From: an uncultured Spirochaetia bacterium
GTDB taxonomy: Bacteria; Spirochaetota; UBA6919
Direction: 5' to 3'
NCBI GenBank assembly: GCA_913053665.1
Contig: CAJXGR010000090.1
Span: forward strand, 1-10,107
DNA length: 10,107 bases
Shown: positions 6,090 to 10,107 of the stretch, piece after piece
Position numbering within the stretch: the first letter of the stretch is position 1
Layout: each line of letters opens with the position of its first letter
The notes under the pieces: generated by a model
What the model was told of the DNA's origin: nothing
Databases searched by the model: none
The model's input: only the letters and a program-made list of their open reading frames with translations
Translations under genes and position numbers: made by a program

Positions 6090-6254
6090 TCACTCTACGA
6101 TAAATAACTTCAATATCCGTCTTACGATTGCTCTCTTTTTTGGCAAAAACACCCCAACAAGAACACCAATAATGATTATTGAAACAGATACGACTGCCAA
6201 TGTCTTCCATTTCTCTTTTGTATTTAAATCGGTTATTGTCTCTTTAATATCCAT
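6090..6254 (-). CDS. Small single-span membrane protein, 54 aa
   Basis: The ATG at 6254 is preceded by a strong GGGAGAA ribosome site. The product has a charged N-terminus, a transmembrane helix at residues 19-38 (LAVVSVSIIIIGVLVGVFLP) and a basic tail (KKRAIVRRILKLFIVE), suggesting N-out or dual topology with the tail in the cytoplasm by the positive-inside rule. It sits 48 bases after the transpeptidase stop and before the secreted TPR gene, all on one strand, so an envelope-operon member is likely. The frame stays open for 24 codons after the TGA (6090-6092), to TAA at 6015-6017, with coding-like residues (NKQAQRAEKILEKKQ). The gene may therefore have been a 79-residue protein shortened by a nonsense change. 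No family is recognised. Confidence 0.6.
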   Translation of the reverse strand: MDIKETITDLNTKEKWKTLAVVSVSIIIIGVLVGVFLPKKRAIVRRILKLFIVE

Positions 6255-6302
6255 AGACTTCTCCCTATAATCTTTTCGTCCAAATCAAAATAATGTTAAT
6301 AC

Positions 6303-7331
6303 TTATTTATACGTTTTACTGATGTTTTTACCCATAAAAATCTTCTCTGCCAATGCAAGAGCCTTTCTCCCGGTGCCTTCACTCAAGAAAACGACAAAGG
6401 CCACTTTAGGATTCTCTATGGGTCCATAACCAATAAACCAACCGGATGTTTTCAGGCTATTCATAGCCCCAGAAGTCCCTGTTTTCCCCGCAAAACTACT
6501 AATAAACTGCTTTTGATAGATACGGTCAGTACTGGTGCTGACTTTTTTGATCAATCCTCTTTTTATAATCTTGATAATTGGCCCATAATTTGACTCACTC
6601 ACTATTCGTCGAGATATATGTTTTTTCCCATTTCTCTTTAGGGTTATGATTTGTTTTTCCCCATTATTGGCTAAAAAATACACAAGGTGGGCCATTTGTA
6701 GAGGTGTCGTTTGTATTCCATATCCATCACCAATATAAGATAGCAATTGTCTAGTACGCAATTTCTCTTTTTTTATCTCCCCAGCGATCTCTTCTTTAAG
6801 CGTTGAAAACACTTTTTGACCAAATCCTAACCTAAGAACTTGATTATAAAAAGCTTCATAGCCAATCTTATCCCCGAGGTTAAAGAAGTAGTAATTGCAA
6901 GATCTTTTTAATGCTGATAAAAAACCTATTCTCTTGTGCCCACCATATTTGCTGCATCTATAGTACTGGCCTACTTCTGCTTCTAAGCGATTAAAATGAA
7001 TACGATAGTTTCTAATCCCTTTTCCTATAATATAATACCGGTCATCACAATAGACTTTCACGAATCTGTTTCTTTTGTCTTTTCTTAATGCGGCAATCCC
7101 TGTAACGATCTTAAAAACAGACCCTGGTGCCGCTGATTTTTTGATGGCAACGGATTCATTGATTATCCCCTTAATATAGCCATTTCTTGAATCTATAATT
7201 ATAATAGATCCTCTTTTTTTTAATACTAATTTGCAACGTTGATTTAATTCTTTCCACTGGAGAGACCCTTTTTGCTCAAGGCCTGATAAGCATAATGGAA
7301 TAAGTAAAAGAAATAGTTTCCATTTCATCAT
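6303..7331 (-). CDS. Compact penicillin-binding D,D-transpeptidase
   Basis: This enzyme would cross-link peptidoglycan stem peptides outside the inner membrane and be acylated by beta-lactams. All three signature motifs of the transpeptidase fold are visible: SVFK (catalytic Ser71, Lys74) in a PGSVFKIV context, SCN at 144-146 and KTGT at 283-286. IGDGYGIQTTPLQMA, typical of the PBP2/FtsI-type class B domain, is at about 200-214. An N-terminal hydrophobic segment (residues 4-18) is a signal peptide or anchor. At 342 aa it is far shorter than usual class B enzymes (about 550-700 aa), because the N-terminal dimerisation or pedestal domain is missing and the catalytic domain starts near residue 38. 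The ATG at 7331 is followed by a second at 7328, and the ribosome site is weak. It heads the operon with the small membrane protein and the secreted TPR protein, which may be its partners. Confidence 0.9.
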   Translation of the reverse strand: MMKWKLFLLLIPLCLSGLEQKGSLQWKELNQRCKLVLKKRGSIIIIDSRNGYIKGIINESVAIKKSAAPGSVFKIVTGIAALRKDKRNRFVKVYCDDRYYIIGKGIRNYRIHFNRLEAEVGQYYRCSKYGGHKRIGFLSALKRSCNYYFFNLGDKIGYEAFYNQVLRLGFGQKVFSTLKEEIAGEIKKEKLRTRQLLSYIGDGYGIQTTPLQMAHLVYFLANNGEKQIITLKRNGKKHISRRIVSESNYGPIIKIIKRGLIKKVSTSTDRIYQKQFISSFAGKTGTSGAMNSLKTSGWFIGYGPIENPKVAFVVFLSEGTGRKALALAEKIFMGKNISKTYK

Positions 7332-7376
7332 TATACCATTATTTTATATTCATCAAACTTAACCTGAATAGGCAGT
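7332..7376. promoter_or_regulatory. 45-bp divergent intergenic region, transpeptidase operon / folC
   Basis: The two genes diverge from this short AT-rich gap, so both promoters should lie here or reach into the opposing gene. AT-rich hexamers resembling -10 boxes exist (TATATT at 7345-7350 on +, TATAAA-like on -), but none has a convincing -35. The TATAAT next to the transpeptidase start is too close to the ATG to serve it. Confidence 0.3.
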
Positions 7377-8708
7377 ATGCATCAGAGAATCACTAATAAA
7401 AAAGAACTTCATTTATTTCTTGATTCTCTTATCAATTATGAAATCCAACCTGCCCTTTCATATCATAAGAAACACTATAATACGTTCTTTGTCAAGGAGT
7501 TTCTAGAGGATTTCCATCATCCCGAAAAAGATTTCAAAGTCATACATATTGCCGGTACAAATGGTAAAGGTTCTCTAGCTCATCTTCTTACCCATGTTCT
7601 ATCATCCAAAGGTTATACAGTAGGGACTTATACCTCCCCTCATCTAGTCACTCTTAATGAAAGAATCCAGGTCAATAAAATTATAATTGACGACTCAAGT
7701 TTAATCCATTTAACTAATAAATTAATAGATCGGCTCCCAAAAATCTCCACCTCCCCCACTTTTTTTGAGGCACTCACCTCAATGGCCATTTTATATTTTA
7801 GAGACATGAAATGTGATTATGTGATCCTGGAAACAGGACTTGGAGGGCGACTCGATTCCACTAATTTTGCTACAGATAAACTATCCATCATAAATACCAT
7901 CGCTATGGACCACATGAATCTGTTAGGAAATAATATAGAAAAAATCGCGTTGGAAAAAGCGGGTATTATAAAGCAAGGGAACTCGATTATATTGGGAAAG
8001 CAGCAAAAGAAGATCTATCCTTTATTTCATCGTCTCTCTCAAAATCTCGGATCCCCATTGTATCAGTATGCAAAAGATTATTTTGTTCATAATATACGAA
8101 CTTTAGAAGGAGGTGTATCATTTAATTATTCCGATTTGAACAATCCAGACGACATCAATGGAGAGATCAAAATACCCATTTTATCAATCTTTCAAGCTCT
8201 TAATACTGCTATGACCCTTAAAACTTTGAGTGTTATGAAAATACCATTTACTTTTAATGAGATCAATCATATCCTGAAAGATTTTACTCTTCCCGGACGT
8301 TTCCAATTAATCAGCAAGTCACCTTTTATTATTTTGGATGGCGCCCACAATGTTCATGCTATACATTCTTTGAAAGTCAATCTTAAATTGCGTTTTAATA
8401 ACACTCGTTTCAAAGTATTAATTATTGGTATAGTAAAAGATAAAGACTACAAAACAATCCTGCCCATCCTCCTTCCCTATTTTGATCAGGTTATTATTTC
8501 CAGGCTCAACTTCAACATCAAGAAAGATATATCGTCTGATCTCTTTGAAACCTCTAAAAGTATACACAACAATGTGCAATACGCTTCCTCTTTTCAAGAG
8601 GCTTTTAGCCAGATCAAAGAATTGCAACCCAAAGATTTACTCGTCGTAACAGGATCTTACTATCTAGTTGGGGAGGCTTTAACATTTTTCTCCAACGAAA
8701 CAAGATAG
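7377..8708 (+). CDS. folC: Bifunctional dihydrofolate/folylpolyglutamate synthase
   Basis: FolC adds glutamate to dihydropteroate and/or tetrahydrofolate with ATP in the cytoplasm, belonging to the Mur ligase superfamily. The 443-aa length is normal. Motifs in order are the P-loop GTNGKGS (60-66), TSPHLVTLNERIQVN (86-100, the folate/omega loop region), LETGLGGRLDSTN (151-163), MDHM (177-180), EKAGIIK (193-199), the FTLPGRFQ linker before the C-terminal domain (303-310), DGAHN (321-325) and VTGSYYLVGE near the C-terminus. Nothing essential seems missing. The start ATG has a short AGG at close spacing. It is divergent from the transpeptidase gene and convergent with the gene at 8726-9652. Whether it also has dihydrofolate synthase activity cannot be decided from the motifs alone. 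Confidence 0.95.
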   Translation: MHQRITNKKELHLFLDSLINYEIQPALSYHKKHYNTFFVKEFLEDFHHPEKDFKVIHIAGTNGKGSLAHLLTHVLSSKGYTVGTYTSPHLVTLNERIQVNKIIIDDSSLIHLTNKLIDRLPKISTSPTFFEALTSMAILYFRDMKCDYVILETGLGGRLDSTNFATDKLSIINTIAMDHMNLLGNNIEKIALEKAGIIKQGNSIILGKQQKKIYPLFHRLSQNLGSPLYQYAKDYFVHNIRTLEGGVSFNYSDLNNPDDINGEIKIPILSIFQALNTAMTLKTLSVMKIPFTFNEINHILKDFTLPGRFQLISKSPFIILDGAHNVHAIHSLKVNLKLRFNNTRFKVLIIGIVKDKDYKTILPILLPYFDQVIISRLNFNIKKDISSDLFETSKSIHNNVQYASSFQEAFSQIKELQPKDLLVVTGSYYLVGEALTFFSNETR

Positions 8709-8725
8709 ACGATCATTTAACCGGT

Positions 8726-9652
8726 CTAAGGGTTTTTCTTTTCTTTATCTATTGGTATTATCTCTATTAGAACGTTATCATCATTATAAATCTTTTGTAA
8801 GATCTTATCATCCTTGTTTTCATAGATCACGTAAAAAGATCTTTCACCAGCCTTGACTGGGTTTAATTTAAAACGTTCATACTTATCAATAACTAGGTCA
8901 TAATTTTCAATAACCAATAGTGAAACTTTATTATTGCCCACGAGATACTCTGGGTTTTGCCTGGAATCATAAGGATCGGGGCTTTTCTTAAACGTATATC
9001 TCTCTACTAAACGACGGCTTTTGTCATAATACTCAAGGGTTTTAAGATTCCCCCCATCCCATGTGAATTCTTTGTAACTTTTAAGCTCCAGATCTCCACG
9101 ATACTCAGGTCTCCCCCACTTTTCAACTTTACGAATAGGCCTTTTATTTGGCTCATTACCCGTTGCATTGTCCCCTTTCTTGACTCTCTCATCGTAGGTG
9201 TATCTATATTCATAAGACACAACGTTATTTCGGTCTTTTAACATTTTCTTTGTTAGGAGACCATTTTCATAGTTATAGTTAATTGAATAATAATGATGAT
9301 TCTCAAAATTAGCGGCTTCTACACGGTTCAAAGTGTTTTTTTCTTTGTTTCGCTTATAATACGAGACACTAACAGGTTGATCCTTTTCTCCCACTTTCCT
9401 GAATTGAACAGCGTAAAACTTGTCAATGGCCTTTTCATCTGTATTGACAAGATCAAACTGATTTTCAGGAATCTCATTGTTCTCACTTATGAATTCATCT
9501 TCTTTAAAAAAGTGTTCTTTTATGGTTCTATAAAACTTGGTGGATATTTTTTCTTTGGCCGCACTGGTTTCTGTACTATCCGTTTGGGCAACAGATAATA
9601 TCGCAAAATTAATAGTAAATACTATAGCCAATGTATATTGCAGTATTTTCAT
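8726..9652 (-). CDS. Exported hypothetical protein with YD-like repeats
   Basis: GGAG six bases before the ATG gives a clear start. Residues 1-22 are a signal peptide ending SVA, then QTDSTET, so the 308-aa product is exported and not a lipoprotein. After a charged N-terminal region, several strands repeat a pattern seen in YD/MORN-like proteins that record antiparallel beta turns: YSINYNYENGLLTKKML, VVSYEYRYTYDE, SYKEFTWDGGNLKTLEYYD and VERYTFKKSPDPYDSRQ. The family is not recognised and no catalytic residues can be named. It ends 17 bases from the folC stop, convergent with it, and has its own upstream region of about 150 bases. The similarity to Rhs-style YD repeats is only in pattern, and no link to the remnant at 1837-2448 is shown. 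Confidence 0.75.
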   Translation of the reverse strand: MKILQYTLAIVFTINFAILSVAQTDSTETSAAKEKISTKFYRTIKEHFFKEDEFISENNEIPENQFDLVNTDEKAIDKFYAVQFRKVGEKDQPVSVSYYKRNKEKNTLNRVEAANFENHHYYSINYNYENGLLTKKMLKDRNNVVSYEYRYTYDERVKKGDNATGNEPNKRPIRKVEKWGRPEYRGDLELKSYKEFTWDGGNLKTLEYYDKSRRLVERYTFKKSPDPYDSRQNPEYLVGNNKVSLLVIENYDLVIDKYERFKLNPVKAGERSFYVIYENKDDKILQKIYNDDNVLIEIIPIDKEKKNP

Positions 9653-9810
9653 CTCACACTCCTTTCGTTAAACTCGATATGAAATCCTTTTCTCAGGCAT
9701 AGGTTCTCTATATTCTACTAGTAAACCTTTAAAACATTCTCGGATAATAGAACAATAAAATAAAAATAATTAATAATGATTTAAAAAGATCTAATAAAAA
9801 TTTAACAGCA

Positions 9811-10038
9811 ATGTCTTCTCAATTAAACCAAGAAAACAAAAAATTAACATTGAAATTAAAAGATTTAGAAATTTATTCAGATGAATCATTAATGGTTATG
9901 ATTGAAGAATGGATTGAAGCACATGGTAATACAATAGATATTAATGAATTTGCAAAAAGTTATAAAATTATGCCACCAAGAATAGAACAAATATTAAATA
10001 AAATGGTTAGTTTTGGTTATTTAGAATTAAAAGGTTAA
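9811..10038 (+). CDS. Small protein with possible helix-turn-helix, 75 aa
   Basis: The product has a charged helical N-terminus (QENKKLTLKLKDLEIYSDE) and a C-terminal part with the rhythm of a winged helix: IDINEFAKSYKIMPPRIEQI would place a helix, a turn and a recognition helix, and NKMVSFGYLELKG resembles the following wing. This suggests a small DNA-binding regulator, but no family is recognised. The ATG has no good Shine-Dalgarno. The frame is open upstream to 9751 without another ATG, GTG or TTG. Codon use is extremely AT-biased compared with the genes to the left. A second gene begins eight bases after its stop, so the two probably form an operon. Confidence 0.6.
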   Translation: MSSQLNQENKKLTLKLKDLEIYSDESLMVMIEEWIEAHGNTIDINEFAKSYKIMPPRIEQILNKMVSFGYLELKG

Positions 10039-10046
10039 AGGATAAT

Positions 10047-10107
10047 ATGAAATATTATGTTATAATAAATAAAAGATTAAAGTATATTAAAGTATACTCA
10101 ATACTTA
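10047..10107 (+). CDS. Start of a further gene, cut by the window end
   Basis: The ATG at 10047 follows AAAGGA with a 5-base spacing, eight bases after the previous stop. Twenty complete codons are visible (MKYYVIINKRLKYIKVYSIL) with no stop before the edge. It shares the AT-extreme codon use of its neighbour. Too little is present to assign a function. Confidence 0.5.
   Translation, partial: MKYYVIINKRLKYIKVYSIL

Larger units (their letters stand above)
9749..10107. other. Strongly AT-rich segment with different codon use
   Basis: From about 9749 to the window end, G and C become scarce in both coding and non-coding bases, and genes switch to the + strand. In the 76-codon gene at 9811-10038, only nine codons end in G or C, five of them ATG and one TGG. 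The genes to the left freely use CTC, ATC, GAC and CTT. This is consistent with acquired DNA, a phage or plasmid segment, or an assembly join. No repeat or attachment site was found at the boundary. Confidence 0.5.

Noticed and set aside
7326..7340. TATAAT just upstream of the transpeptidase ATG as its -10 box
   Set aside because: It overlaps the start codon region, so transcription would begin inside the gene.
8719..8740. AACC / GGTT hairpin followed by a T-rich run as a folC terminator
   Set aside because: The stem is four bases with an 8-base loop, so it is too weak to call, although the T run is suggestive.

Overview
This is an AT-rich bacterial window of about 10 kb with ordinary bacterial Shine-Dalgarno sites and signal peptides. 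It encodes a penicillin-binding transpeptidase, a secreted TPR protein of BamD/CpoB-like layout, a lipoprotein with TPR repeats and an Rhs/YD-repeat remnant, so the host is a peptidoglycan-containing, probably diderm bacterium. The wording of the Rhs remnant and the abundance of exported TPR and YD-like proteins remind me of Spirochaetota. That is an impression from family knowledge, not something the sequence proves.

Layout. 1-1656 (+): a repeat copy with a near-consensus sigma-70 promoter, a 47-codon small ORF and, overlapping it by one base, a membrane-anchored PQQ-type beta-propeller gene. 1657-4879 is an accessory, rearranged block. It holds a REP-like hairpin, a second repeat copy, an Rhs-core remnant (-), an exported protein gene (-), a ten-TPR lipoprotein gene (-), an orphan gene tail and a third repeat copy split by a 157-bp MITE-like insertion. 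4880-7331 (-) is a likely envelope operon read from right to left: a compact D,D-transpeptidase, a small single-span membrane protein and a secreted TPR protein, closed by a strong hairpin. 7377-8708 (+) is folC, divergent from that operon by 45 bp. 8726-9652 (-) is an exported protein of unknown role, convergent with folC. From about 9749 to the end the DNA becomes much more AT-rich and carries a 75-aa protein with a possible winged-helix segment plus the start of another gene.

Most notable signal. Three same-orientation copies of a roughly 130-bp dispersed repeat (1-60 partial; 1711-1840; 4480-4770) each carry TTGACT, a 17-bp spacer and TATAAT (TACAAT in the third copy). In the third copy a 157-bp element with imperfect terminal inverted repeats has inserted with a 9-bp direct duplication. 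Removing it together with one duplicate restores the second copy's structure, including a 7-bp-stem hairpin. Gene remnants abut repeat copies 2 and 3, so the repeat appears to mark rearrangement breakpoints. No CRISPR array, tRNA or rRNA was seen.
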